From positions 1-64,000 of the forward strand of contig NZ_OCMY01000002.1 in NCBI RefSeq assembly GCF_900215435.1: 64,000 bases of DNA, read 5' to 3'. This DNA is from Candidatus Pantoea floridensis (GTDB lineage Bacteria; Pseudomonadota; Gammaproteobacteria; Enterobacterales; Enterobacteriaceae). Below the pieces are notes generated by a model that had not been told where the DNA came from, did no database searches, and saw nothing but the letters and a program-made list of their open reading frames with translations. This document shows positions 51,251-59,740 of this stretch, in pieces. The translations under genes were made by a program, and so were the position numbers. Numbering within the stretch: the first letter of the stretch is position 1; each line of letters starts with the position of its first letter.

Positions 51251-52201
51251 ATGATGTTATCTTTCACCGGAAAACTGCGTTCATTGGTTTTGGCTACAGG
51301 CTTAATTTCTGCGGGTTCCCTTTTTTCCCTGGCGCAAGCCGCACCAACTTATGCCTTAGTGCAAATTAATCAGCAGGCATTATTCTTTAATCTGATGAAT
51401 CAGGGCGCGCAAGAAGCCGCTAAAGCCAGTGGTAAAGATCTGGTTATTTTCAATGCCACCGATAATCCGGTTGCGCAGAACGATGCAATTGAAAACTATA
51501 TTCAGCAAGGTGTGAAAGGCATTCTGGTTGATGCTATTGACGTCAACGGAATTATGCCGGCGATTAAAGAAGCCGCTGCCGCGAACATTCCCGTAATTGC
51601 CATCGATGCGGTATTACCAGCGGGTCCACAAGCGTCACAGGTTGGCGTGGATAATCTGGAAGGCGGAAAAATACTCGGTAAATATTTTGTCGATTACGTG
51701 GCGAAAGAGATGGGTGGCAAGGCACGCCTGGGCATTGTCGGTGCCCTTAATTCGGCGATCCAGAACCAGCGTCAGAAAGGCTTTGAAGAGACCATCAAGA
51801 GCAATAGCAACATCACCGTTGCCGATGTGGTGGATGGTCAGAATATCCAGGACAACGCCATGACGGCAGCGGAAAACCTTATCACCGGCAATCCTGATTT
51901 AACGGCAATTTATGCCACCGGAGAACCGGCACTGCTGGGCGCGATTGCCGCCGTGGAAAACCAGGGACGGCAGAAAGCGATCAAAGTATTCGGATGGGAT
52001 CTGACGGCCAAAGCCATCAGCGGTATTGATGGCGGTTACGTTACTGCTGTGCTGCAGCAGGATCCGAAAAAGATGGGCGAAGAGGCGCTGAAAGCCCTCA
52101 ACACGCTGTCGGCAGGGAAAACGGTGAGTAAAACCATTCTGGTTCCAGCCACCGTGGTGACCAAAGCGAACGTCGATACTTATCGTCCGCTGTTCAAGTA
52201 A
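51251..52201 (+). CDS. CUT2 sugar ABC transporter substrate-binding protein (RbsB-like)
   Basis: A 316-residue periplasmic protein with signal peptide (LRSLVLATGLISAGSLFSLAQAAP) and the peripla_BP_4 pattern: QALFFNLMNQGAQEAAKASGKDLVIFNATDNPVAQNDAIENYIQQG (residues about 41-86), GVDNLEGGKILGKYF, IYATGEPALLGAIAAVENQG. The ATG at 51251 is followed by a second ATG; CGAGGAAC lies upstream. It abuts the convergent kinase gene with only four bases between stops. It probably feeds the permease/ATPase on the other side of the LacI gene. Confidence 0.92.
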   Translation: MMLSFTGKLRSLVLATGLISAGSLFSLAQAAPTYALVQINQQALFFNLMNQGAQEAAKASGKDLVIFNATDNPVAQNDAIENYIQQGVKGILVDAIDVNGIMPAIKEAAAANIPVIAIDAVLPAGPQASQVGVDNLEGGKILGKYFVDYVAKEMGGKARLGIVGALNSAIQNQRQKGFEETIKSNSNITVADVVDGQNIQDNAMTAAENLITGNPDLTAIYATGEPALLGAIAAVENQGRQKAIKVFGWDLTAKAISGIDGGYVTAVLQQDPKKMGEEALKALNTLSAGKTVSKTILVPATVVTKANVDTYRPLFK

Positions 52202-52205
52202 CCGG

Positions 52206-53075
52206 TTACTCGCTGCGCGTAGCCAGCAGCGCGGCGAGTTCCTGTTGCGAAGGGAAAGCCGTCACGGTGCCGGTACGGCTCACGGTGATGGCGGCTGCCT
52301 GGCTGGCATGTTGTAAAGCAAGCCGATCGGGTTCCACGCCGCGCAGGAGCGCAGACGCCAGCAGCACGGCGAGGAAGGTATCGCCCGCACCGGTGCTGTC
52401 CACCGCCTGCGTCGGTGAGGCGGGGCAAAAGCTGCGTTGCGTGGCGGTGAAAAGCAGCGCACCGGCAGCGCCCTGAGTAACGATGAGGGTGCTGACGCCA
52501 GCCGGTTGCAATAAATCGGCTTCCAGCTGGTTCACAACGGCAATATCGACCAGCGGCCAAAGTTGCGCGAAGTCAGGATTGACCGGTGAGGGATTAAACA
52601 CGGTTTTCATCCCTCTGGTTTTTGCCCAGCTGAACAGCGCGCGGGTTTTCTCTATGGAGAAATTGCCTTGCTGCAGCAAAATATCACCCGGAGCGGCATC
52701 GGCTAAATAGGGCAGAATCATCTCCACCGTTAAGGCATCGGCCGCTGCGGTGGTGGTAATAATGGCATTGTCACCATCGCTGCTGTTTAAAATAATTGAG
52801 GCGTCACTGTGAGGGGATGAATATTCAGTGGGAAAAAGTGTCACCGGTTCATGAGCGATATTCTCACGAATCCAGCGTCCATTGCTGTCGTCGCCTATTG
52901 CGGCAATTAAACGTGTATCGATACCGCAGCGTGAAATAACAATCGCCTGATTAGCGCCTTTGCCGCCAATATCCTGCGATGTTTTTACGCCATGGATAGA
53001 CGCGCCCTTTTGAGGCAAATCGTTAATGGACCAGGTTTCATCAACAACAATATTACCTGCAACATAAATTCGCAT
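52206..53075 (-). CDS. PfkB/ribokinase-family carbohydrate kinase
   Basis: A 289-residue kinase. The N-terminal IYVAGNIVVDETWSINDLPQKGASIHG, the GGKGANQA sugar-binding motif, NPSPVNPDF and the catalytic VDSTGAGDTFLAVLLA (base Asp in GAGD) are intact. It would phosphorylate the imported sugar or nucleoside-like product. The start at 53075 lies only 28 bases from the divergent BtpA-family start at 53104, so regulatory elements of the two must overlap. Confidence 0.9.
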   Translation of the reverse strand: MRIYVAGNIVVDETWSINDLPQKGASIHGVKTSQDIGGKGANQAIVISRCGIDTRLIAAIGDDSNGRWIRENIAHEPVTLFPTEYSSPHSDASIILNSSDGDNAIITTTAAADALTVEMILPYLADAAPGDILLQQGNFSIEKTRALFSWAKTRGMKTVFNPSPVNPDFAQLWPLVDIAVVNQLEADLLQPAGVSTLIVTQGAAGALLFTATQRSFCPASPTQAVDSTGAGDTFLAVLLASALLRGVEPDRLALQHASQAAAITVSRTGTVTAFPSQQELAALLATRSE

Positions 53076-53103
53076 AATGGTTCTCATTAATAAGGTGAAG
53101 AAG

Positions 53104-53949
53104 ATGGCTTCTATATCAGCAGGAAAAAGTAGCGCAATACAAGATATTTTTTCCAGAAAGAAAGCAGTGATAGGTGTTATTCATTGCGAGGCTTTTCCGG
53201 GGGCGCCTAAATATCAAGGTAAGCCGCTCCCCGCTATTATTGAGCGTGCGCTGCGTGATGCCGAAAATTATATATCGGGTGGTGTACATGGTTTGATCGT
53301 AGAAAATCACGGTGATATTCCTTTTGCCAAACCAGAGGATATTGGTCCGGAAACCGCTGCCTTTATGGCGGTCATTACGGAAAAAATTCGCGAACGTTTT
53401 GGCGTGCCACTCGGTATTAATGTGCTGGCCAACGCCGCCATTCCTGCTTTTGCTACCGCTCTGGCGGGCGGCGCTGATTTTGTCCGTGTGAATCAGTGGG
53501 CTAATGCCTATATCGCCAATGAAGGATTTATTGAAGGCGCGGCGGCAAAAGCGCTGCGTTACCGCAGTCAGCTGCGGGCCGAACATATCCGCGTGTTTGC
53601 CGATAGCCATGTCAAACACGGCAGCCATGCGATTGTTGCCGACCGCTCCATTCAGGAGCTCACGCGGGACGTGGATTTCTTTGACGCGGATGCGGTGATC
53701 GCCACCGGGCAACGCACCGGCGACAGCGCCACGCTGGATGAAATCGACGAAATCCGTGCGGCTACCGAGCTGCCGCTGCTGGTTGGTTCCGGCGTAACAC
53801 CCGTCAACATCTGCCAGATCCTTGAACGCACGCAGGGCGTAATCGTCGCCAGCACGCTGAAAGTGGATGGCGTGTGGTGGAATGAGGTTGAGCTTGCACG
53901 CGTCAAACACTTCATGTCCGTGGCGCAAGCGGCGCTGGAGGAGGCGTGA
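53104..53949 (+). CDS. BtpA/SgcQ-family TIM-barrel protein
   Basis: A 281-residue protein with the family start KKAVIGVIHCEAFPGAPKYQG, GGVHGLIVENHGDIPF, LGINVLANAAIPAFATALAGGADFVRVNQWANAYI and the C-terminal GVIVASTLKVDGVWWNEVE. BtpA was named for photosystem I assembly, but bacterial members such as SgcQ sit in sugar operons and are thought to act as nucleotide/sugar metabolic enzymes. AAGGTGAAG precedes the ATG at 53104; an upstream ATG at 53077 overlaps the kinase start. The stop overlaps the TenA-like gene by one base. Confidence 0.88.
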   Translation: MASISAGKSSAIQDIFSRKKAVIGVIHCEAFPGAPKYQGKPLPAIIERALRDAENYISGGVHGLIVENHGDIPFAKPEDIGPETAAFMAVITEKIRERFGVPLGINVLANAAIPAFATALAGGADFVRVNQWANAYIANEGFIEGAAAKALRYRSQLRAEHIRVFADSHVKHGSHAIVADRSIQELTRDVDFFDADAVIATGQRTGDSATLDEIDEIRAATELPLLVGSGVTPVNICQILERTQGVIVASTLKVDGVWWNEVELARVKHFMSVAQAALEEA

Positions 53950-54608
53950 TGAAAGGCTTCTCTGATGAGCTTTTGCAGCAGCATCAAACACTATGGCTGG
54001 CGATGCAACAGCATCAGTTTGTGCAGGATATCGAGCGCAATCAGCTGCCTGATGCCGTGTTTAATCGCTATCTGGTGTTTGAAGGCAACTTTGTCGCCAC
54101 TGCCATCAATATCTTTGCGCTGGCAGTGAGTAAAGCGCCGGATATTCGCCAGCAGCGCTGGTTGATTGGCGTGTTAAATGCGCTGGTGGATACGCAAATT
54201 GCCTGGTTTGAAGCGGTGCTGGCGCGGCGCAACATCAATACGGCGGATTATCCGGATGATTTGCCCGGCGTGACGGCGTTTCGCGATGGCATGTTAAACG
54301 TCGCAAAGCAGGGCAGTTTTGCCGAGATCATCACGCTGATGTTTGGTGCCGAGTGGATGTATTACCACTGGTGCGCACGCGTCAGTGCCCAACCGCTGCT
54401 GGATGACGACATCCGTCGCTGGGTCGATATGCATGCTGAAGAGGAGTTTCATCAGCAGGCGCTGTGGCTGAAAGCCGAGCTGGATCGCTGTGCACAGGAT
54501 CTTAGTGAGGCAGAAAAAAACCGCTTATCCATTCTCTACGGCCAGGTGCTGCAGTGGGAAATCGATTTCCACAGCGCCGCCTATCTCAGCGCTGGGGAGA
54601 GAAGATGA
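53949..54608 (+). CDS. TenA/THI-4-family protein, apparent TenA_E subtype
   Basis: A 219-residue all-helical TenA/PqqC-fold protein: FVQDIERNQLPDAVFNRYLVFEGNFVATAINIFALAVSKAPD near the start and EEEFHQQALWLKAELDR near the end. The place where thiaminase II enzymes have their catalytic Cys (xPCxWxYY) reads GAEWMYYHW, that is Glu. Cys-less TenA_E proteins hydrolyse formamidopyrimidine amides rather than thiamine itself. It is translationally coupled to both neighbours (TGATG before, ATGA after). Thiamin-pyrimidine or another amide/amine hydrolysis is the inferred chemistry. Confidence 0.8.
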   Translation: MKGFSDELLQQHQTLWLAMQQHQFVQDIERNQLPDAVFNRYLVFEGNFVATAINIFALAVSKAPDIRQQRWLIGVLNALVDTQIAWFEAVLARRNINTADYPDDLPGVTAFRDGMLNVAKQGSFAEIITLMFGAEWMYYHWCARVSAQPLLDDDIRRWVDMHAEEEFHQQALWLKAELDRCAQDLSEAEKNRLSILYGQVLQWEIDFHSAAYLSAGERR

Positions 54609-55372
54609 CGACGTGTTTTATTGAGGCGCGCAATATCTGCAAACGCTTCGGTGCCTTAACGGCACTTAACCAGGTCAATCTCACCATTCATCGCGGCGAA
54701 GTGCTGGCGCTGCTCGGCGATAACGGCGCAGGGAAATCCACCTTTACCAAAGTGCTGTCGGGTGCTTATAGCGCCAGCGACGGCGAACTGTGGATTGACG
54801 GCCAGTCGGTGAAATTCACCTCGCCGCGCCAGGCTGCAGAACACGGCATCGCCACCATTTATCAGGAGCTGGCGCTGGCGGAGAACCTTAGCATTGCCGA
54901 GAACGTTTTCCTTGGCCGTGAGCTCAAGCGCCGCGTGCTGGGCATTCCTTTTCTACGCCGACGCGAGATGCGTGAGCAGGTCGATCAGCTGTTAAAGGAT
55001 CTTGACGCGCATATCTCCGATGCCGAAGCGTCGGTCGGCAGTCTCTCCGGCGGACAGCGCCAGGCGGTGGCGATCTGCCGCGCGCTCAACCTCAACGCGC
55101 AGCTGGTGATTATGGATGAGCCAACTGCCGCGTTGGCCGTTGCAGAAACGCAAAAAGTATTACAGCTGACGCGGCGACTCGCGGCGCGCGGCTGCGCCGT
55201 GGTGCTGATCAGCCACAACATCAGTGATGTGTTCGCGGTGGCCGATCGCATGGTGGTGTTCCGCCGTGGACGAAAAATTGCCGAGCGGCGTCACGCCGAA
55301 ACCTCACCCGATGAAATCGTTTCACTCATTACCGGCGCGCATCCCGATGCACGCGTGTTTGAGAATCAGTAA
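54605..55372 (+). CDS. Single-domain CUT2 ABC transporter ATP-binding protein
   Basis: A 255-residue ATPase paralogous to that at 48535: Walker A GDNGAGKST, YQELALAENLSIAENVFLGREL, signature LSGGQRQ, Walker B LVIMDEPTAAL, switch His in LISHN. Start at 54605 overlaps the TenA-like stop by four bases. It is followed by a binding protein and two permeases, so this arm encodes a complete importer. Confidence 0.93.
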   Translation: MTTCFIEARNICKRFGALTALNQVNLTIHRGEVLALLGDNGAGKSTFTKVLSGAYSASDGELWIDGQSVKFTSPRQAAEHGIATIYQELALAENLSIAENVFLGRELKRRVLGIPFLRRREMREQVDQLLKDLDAHISDAEASVGSLSGGQRQAVAICRALNLNAQLVIMDEPTAALAVAETQKVLQLTRRLAARGCAVVLISHNISDVFAVADRMVVFRRGRKIAERRHAETSPDEIVSLITGAHPDARVFENQ

Positions 55373-55401
55373 TTGCTCTGCCATTAACCAGGGGAAATAA
55401 A

Positions 55402-56373
55402 ATGCGTCGAATTGCTACTGCAGTCTGTTCTCTCTCATTACTGTTTTCAGGTTATTCCCTCGCCGCAGAAAAAGTGGCCTTTGTGCCACAGATTATCGGC
55501 ATTCCCTATTTCCAGGCGATGGAAGCGGGCGGTAAACGCGCGGCCAGCGATCTGGGCGTCGAGTTTGTCTATAGCGGTCCGGTAGACACCAATCCAATGG
55601 ATCAACTGCAGATCGTGCAGAACCTGATTGCGCAGAAGGTTAACGCGATCGGCATCAGCGTGCTGGATGCATCCAGCATTGCGCCGGTACTGGCGCAGGC
55701 GAAAGCGAATAATGTGCATTTGTTTACCAGCGACAGCGATGCCCCTGACAGCGGCCGTCCGGTATATGTCGCGCAGGCTACCGATCAGGGATTGGGCGAA
55801 ACCATCATTGACGAGATGGTCAAACGCGTTGGCGAACGCGGCAAAATCGGCATCGTTTCCGGTGAAGCCACCGCATCTAATCTCAATAGCTGGATCGGCT
55901 TCATGCAGCAGCGGGTGAAAAGCAAATATCCCCACATTACTTTGCTTAAACCGCAATATGCCGGTGGCTCCGCCAGCCGCGCGGCACAGATCGCCACCGA
56001 TTTAATGTCCGCCAATCCGGATCTTAAAGGCTTGATCGCCATGGCGTCGACCACTTGCCCTGGCGTCGCGCAGGCCATTGAAACCGCCGGTAAGAATGGC
56101 AAGGTGATCGGCAGCGGTTTTTGCAGCCCGAACACCGCGCGCGCCTATCTGAAAAGCGGTGCTTTTGGTTACACGGTGCTGTGGGATCCCGAGAAGCTTG
56201 GCTATCTGACGGTGTGGGCCGGTAAGCAGCTGATTGATGGCAAAGCCTTGAGCGCCGAAAACCGCGTGCCAGGTTTCGCCGAGCCGGTGAAGTTTGATAG
56301 CAAAACCGGCGTACTGCTGCTCGGTGCGCCGGCAGTATTTACCAAAGAGAATGTCGACCAGTTCAAATTCTAA
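55402..56373 (+). CDS. CUT2 substrate-binding protein (RhaS/LsrB-like)
   Basis: A 323-residue periplasmic protein, signal peptide ATAVCSLSLLFSGYSLA, then KVAFVPQIIGIPYFQAMEAGGKRAASDLGVEF, the opening used by LsrB/RhaS-type proteins for AI-2 or rhamnose. It also has NLIAQKVNAIGISVLDASSIAPVL, IGIVSGEATASNLNSWIGFMQ, and TVLWDPEKLGYLTVWAGKQL. Two Cys residues (TTCPGVAQ, GFCSPNTA) may form a disulfide. AGGGGA precedes the ATG. It serves the downstream permease pair. Confidence 0.92.
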   Translation: MRRIATAVCSLSLLFSGYSLAAEKVAFVPQIIGIPYFQAMEAGGKRAASDLGVEFVYSGPVDTNPMDQLQIVQNLIAQKVNAIGISVLDASSIAPVLAQAKANNVHLFTSDSDAPDSGRPVYVAQATDQGLGETIIDEMVKRVGERGKIGIVSGEATASNLNSWIGFMQQRVKSKYPHITLLKPQYAGGSASRAAQIATDLMSANPDLKGLIAMASTTCPGVAQAIETAGKNGKVIGSGFCSPNTARAYLKSGAFGYTVLWDPEKLGYLTVWAGKQLIDGKALSAENRVPGFAEPVKFDSKTGVLLLGAPAVFTKENVDQFKF

Positions 56374-57326
56374 TGGGGATGCGCATGCACATGACTTCAC
56401 GGGAGATCGCTTTACTGGCGATCGCCTTCCTCGCCATTGCCGGTTTCTCCTGGTTTTCTCCCTGGTTCGCGACGGTGGATAACCTGCTCACCATTCTGCG
56501 CAATAGCAGTGAACTGCTGTTGATCGCGCTAGGGATGACGCTAGTGATCGCCATGGGCGGCGTGGATGTGTCCGTCGGCGTGGTGATGGGCGTAGCGGCC
56601 TGGGGGGTTGGCCAGCTGCTGCTGACGAATTCGCCATGGCTGGCGGCGCTGGCGGGCCCGTTGCTCGGATTACTGCTGGGCTTGATGACCGCGCTGGTGG
56701 TAGTGATTGGTCGTATTCCAGCGATTGTTGGCACCCTCGGCTTGTTCGGCGTGTTGCGCACCGGGCTGTTTGCGCTGCTCGGCGGACAGTGGCTTTCCGG
56801 TTTGCCAGGCACGTTAACCGGCGGGTTAATGCATTCCCTGTTGGGCGTGCCGGTGATGGCCTGGATCATTGGGCTGGTGTGGGCCAGCGTGTGGCTGGTA
56901 GTGCGTCACACGCCGTACGGTTTGTGGCTGCTGGCGGCGGGCAACTCGGAGGAGAAAGCGCGGCTGGCGGGCATTCCGGTCACTCAGGTACGCATCGCCA
57001 TCTTTATGATCAGCGGTTTGCTGTGCGGTATTGCCGCCACCTGCTATATCGCGACTTATCGCAACGTCGAGATGACGGTGGGCGGTAGCCTGGCGCTGGA
57101 AGCCATCGCCGCCGTGGTGCTAGGCGGCACGCGGATTACCGGGGGATCGTGCAGCTTGCTGGGGACGCTGCTTGGGGTGTTACTGCTGCGTATTCTGCAA
57201 AATGGCTTACTGCTGGTGGGCATTCCATCGCTGTGGCAAACGGTGGTGACCGGCGCGGTATTGCTCATCGTATTGAGTAGCGAAGCGGCCAGCAGTCGCG
57301 TATTTACCTTCAGGAGGCTTGCATGA
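56373..57326 (+). CDS. CUT2 ABC transporter permease 1
   Basis: A 317-residue RbsC/LsrC-like permease, with LVIAMGGVDVSVGVVMGVAAWG and VLGGTRITGGSCSLLGTLLGVLLLRILQNGLLL. Its first base is the last base of the binding-protein stop codon; its stop overlaps the next permease gene by four bases. Forms a heterodimer with the next permease by analogy to LsrCD. Confidence 0.92.
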   Translation: MGMRMHMTSREIALLAIAFLAIAGFSWFSPWFATVDNLLTILRNSSELLLIALGMTLVIAMGGVDVSVGVVMGVAAWGVGQLLLTNSPWLAALAGPLLGLLLGLMTALVVVIGRIPAIVGTLGLFGVLRTGLFALLGGQWLSGLPGTLTGGLMHSLLGVPVMAWIIGLVWASVWLVVRHTPYGLWLLAAGNSEEKARLAGIPVTQVRIAIFMISGLLCGIAATCYIATYRNVEMTVGGSLALEAIAAVVLGGTRITGGSCSLLGTLLGVLLLRILQNGLLLVGIPSLWQTVVTGAVLLIVLSSEAASSRVFTFRRLA

Positions 57327-58267
57327 CGTTATGGCGTAAATCTCCTGACTTAACGCTGCTGATCGCGCTATGGCTGCTGCTGGCCATCGGTATTGTATTG
57401 CTGTTGCCACAGATGCTGGCGTCCTGGTCAATCACCTCGATCCTGCAATTCGCTACCTTGCTGTCGCTGGTCGCGCTGGGACAATCGTTAGTGGTGATGA
57501 CCGGAGGCGGCGGCATCGATCTCTCAGTGGGCGGCAACGTTTCGCTTTCGGCGGTTCTCGGCATGCTGGCGCTCGATCAGGGCATCAATCCGGCATGGCT
57601 ACCGCTGATCTGTCTGCTCACCGGCACGCTGGCGGGCGCCATCAACGGTTGGCTGATTGCGCGGCTGCGGCTCTGGCCGCTCATCGTCACGCTGGGCAGC
57701 TTCTACCTGTTTTCTGGGTTGGCACTGGCGCTGACCGGCGGTGCCGCTATCGCCGGGGTTCCCACGGCACTAACCCAGTGGGGACGCGGCGCACAATTCT
57801 TCATTCCATTACCGTTTCTCACCTGCGTGATACCGGCTTTCCTCATCGCCTGGCTGATTCTGAGTAAAAGCGCGTGGGGGAAATGGATTTACGCCTGTGG
57901 CTTCAATGAACACGCCACGCGGCTGGTGGGCATTCCGGTTGATCGCCTGCGTTTGCTCGCCTATTGCCTGAGCGGCCTGCTGGCGGGTTGCGCGGGGTTC
58001 GTCTCGCTCACCTGGTTAGGTAGCGCGCGCCCGGAAATTGGCGTCAATCTTGAACTCGAATCCCTTACCGCAGCACTGCTCGGCGGCGTGGCCATTTTTG
58101 GCGGACGCGGCAGCGTGGTCGGCGTATTGGCCGCCGCGCTGATGCTGGTAACTATTAAAACCTGCATGTTGCAGCTGGGTTTAAATAGCGTCTGGCAGCT
58201 GGGCGTGGTGGGTATGTTGTTGATTATCGTCTTGATGGCACAACGACTTTTTATTTATCGGAGATAA
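57323..58267 (+). CDS. CUT2 ABC transporter permease 2
   Basis: A 314-residue RbsC/LsrD-like permease: LVVMTGGGGIDLSVGGNVSLSAVLGML, GAINGWLIARLRLWPLIVTLGSFYLFSGLALALTGG and LTAALLGGVAIFGGRGSVVGVLAAALM. AGGAGG precedes the ATG, which overlaps the previous gene's stop (ATGA). Three bases separate it from the M20 gene. Confidence 0.92.
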   Translation: MTLWRKSPDLTLLIALWLLLAIGIVLLLPQMLASWSITSILQFATLLSLVALGQSLVVMTGGGGIDLSVGGNVSLSAVLGMLALDQGINPAWLPLICLLTGTLAGAINGWLIARLRLWPLIVTLGSFYLFSGLALALTGGAAIAGVPTALTQWGRGAQFFIPLPFLTCVIPAFLIAWLILSKSAWGKWIYACGFNEHATRLVGIPVDRLRLLAYCLSGLLAGCAGFVSLTWLGSARPEIGVNLELESLTAALLGGVAIFGGRGSVVGVLAAALMLVTIKTCMLQLGLNSVWQLGVVGMLLIIVLMAQRLFIYRR

Positions 58268-58270
58268 CTC

Positions 58271-59593
58271 ATGAATCTGACTGAACTCATCAGCGCACAC
58301 GTCGACGCTAGCGCAGAACGCATCGCGCAGACGCTGTGCGATCTGCTGGCGTTTCCCTCCATCGTCAAAGTCGATCCGCGTGAAGCCGGTCCTGGCGAGC
58401 GCGATTGCCAGCTTTATCTGCAGCAGCGCCTTGCGTCACTAGGCATGGAGACCGATTTATGGGATCCCGATGGTCCTGCGCTCTACGCGAAATATCAGGG
58501 TCGTCCGGGCGCCAATAAAGGCCGCACCTTTGAGGGGCGTCCAAATCTTGGGGGAACCTTAAGTGGGGCGGGCGGCGGTAAATCGCTGATGCTCACCGGC
58601 CATATTGACGTTGTTCCGCCGGGCCCGCCGGAACATTGGCTGAGCGATCCCTTTGTACCGGAAATCAAAAACGCGGCCGTTTACGGTCGAGGCGCGGTCG
58701 ATATGAAAGGCGGCGTTGCCTGCATGTTGATGGCGGTAGAGCTGTTGCAGGACCTCAATATTCGCCTGGCGGGAGATGTGGTATTTACCACCGTGGTCGA
58801 TGAGGAGATTGGCGGCATGGGATCGCTGGCGATGGTCGACCGTGGATTTAAAGCGGATGCGGGCATTATGACCGAACCCACCGCCAATCGCATTTCACCC
58901 ATCTGCCACGGTATTTTGTGGGGACGGATTATTCTCGACGGCATCGGCGGGCATGCGGAGCTGACGCCAAACAGCTGGGACAGCAGCGGTCCGGTGGATG
59001 CGGTGATGCTGTGTCGGCAGATGCTGGATGGCCTCGATGTGCTCAATCGTCGCTGGCAGACGCAGCCGAGCAAAAATCATCCGCTGATGGAACTGCCCAA
59101 CCAGATTATCGTGACGCAGCTGAAAGTGGGTGAACATCCCGCCTCAATTGCCGGTCGCGCAGAGATTGTGATTGATGTGCAGTATCTGCCATCGGAGAAG
59201 GATGAGATGGGGCTGGGTGGCAACGTTAAAAAAGAGATTGAGGCACATGTCGCGAAGGTTTGCGCGCTGGATCCTTATCTGGCCAGGCATCCGGCCAGGG
59301 TCGAGTGGATTCTGGATGCCGATTGCGCAGAAATCGAAGCGGATCATCCGTTTGTCACCACCTTCCAGCAGGGTGTTACCGATGCCGCACTGAATCCGCA
59401 GCTGGCTGGATTTGGTGCGCATAGTGATATTGGCCTGCCGAGTACGCTAGGGCAAACGCCGACGGTGAACTTCGGTCCGGGCGATCCGGCGATGTCGCAC
59501 CAGCCCAACGAGCATGTGCCGATTGCAGATCTGGTGGCCTGCACCAAAGCGATTGCGCTGACGTTAGTGCGCTGGTGCGGTACCGCCTCGTAG
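58271..59593 (+). CDS. M20 peptidase, long ArgE/DapE-like form
   Basis: A 440-residue M20 metallohydrolase, longer than ArgE (about 380). It has the metal motifs LTGHIDVVPPGPPEHW, GRGAVDMKGGVACML and TTVVDEEIGGMGSLAMV, MTEPTANRISPICHG, and VNFGPGDPAMSHQPNEHV. GGAGATAACTC precedes the ATG. It closes the plus-strand arm and is the counterpart of the M20 gene that closes the minus-strand arm, so amide hydrolysis is likely the last step on both sides. Substrate unknown. Confidence 0.92.
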   Translation: MNLTELISAHVDASAERIAQTLCDLLAFPSIVKVDPREAGPGERDCQLYLQQRLASLGMETDLWDPDGPALYAKYQGRPGANKGRTFEGRPNLGGTLSGAGGGKSLMLTGHIDVVPPGPPEHWLSDPFVPEIKNAAVYGRGAVDMKGGVACMLMAVELLQDLNIRLAGDVVFTTVVDEEIGGMGSLAMVDRGFKADAGIMTEPTANRISPICHGILWGRIILDGIGGHAELTPNSWDSSGPVDAVMLCRQMLDGLDVLNRRWQTQPSKNHPLMELPNQIIVTQLKVGEHPASIAGRAEIVIDVQYLPSEKDEMGLGGNVKKEIEAHVAKVCALDPYLARHPARVEWILDADCAEIEADHPFVTTFQQGVTDAALNPQLAGFGAHSDIGLPSTLGQTPTVNFGPGDPAMSHQPNEHVPIADLVACTKAIALTLVRWCGTAS

Positions 59594-59648
59594 ATGCCCA
59601 GGCGCGGATAAATGCGCTCCCCACGTTGCTATAGCCGGGTTTTCGTAG

Positions 59649-59716
59649 GGTGCGCATTCATGCGCACCTGCAAAAACAGGCATTTTGAGCGGCATTACGC
59701 CATGTATGGCGACCAG
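59649..59716. repeat. Family A palindromic intergenic repeat
   Basis: GGTGCGCATTCATGCGCACC (59649-59668), preceded by GCCGGGTTTTCGTAG and followed by TGCAAAAACAGGCATTTTGAGCGGCATTACGCCATGTATGGCGACC-like sequence. Near-copy of the 3.5-kb element, between convergent M20 and cysteine-synthase-family genes. Confidence 0.82.
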
Positions 59717-59740
59717 GGGTTGTAAGGTCGTATTGGGACG

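Noticed and set aside
53116..53991. 291-codon minus-strand reading frame
   Set aside because: Fully antisense to the BtpA-family gene, which has clear family motifs and a good ribosome-binding site; its translation shows no family signature.
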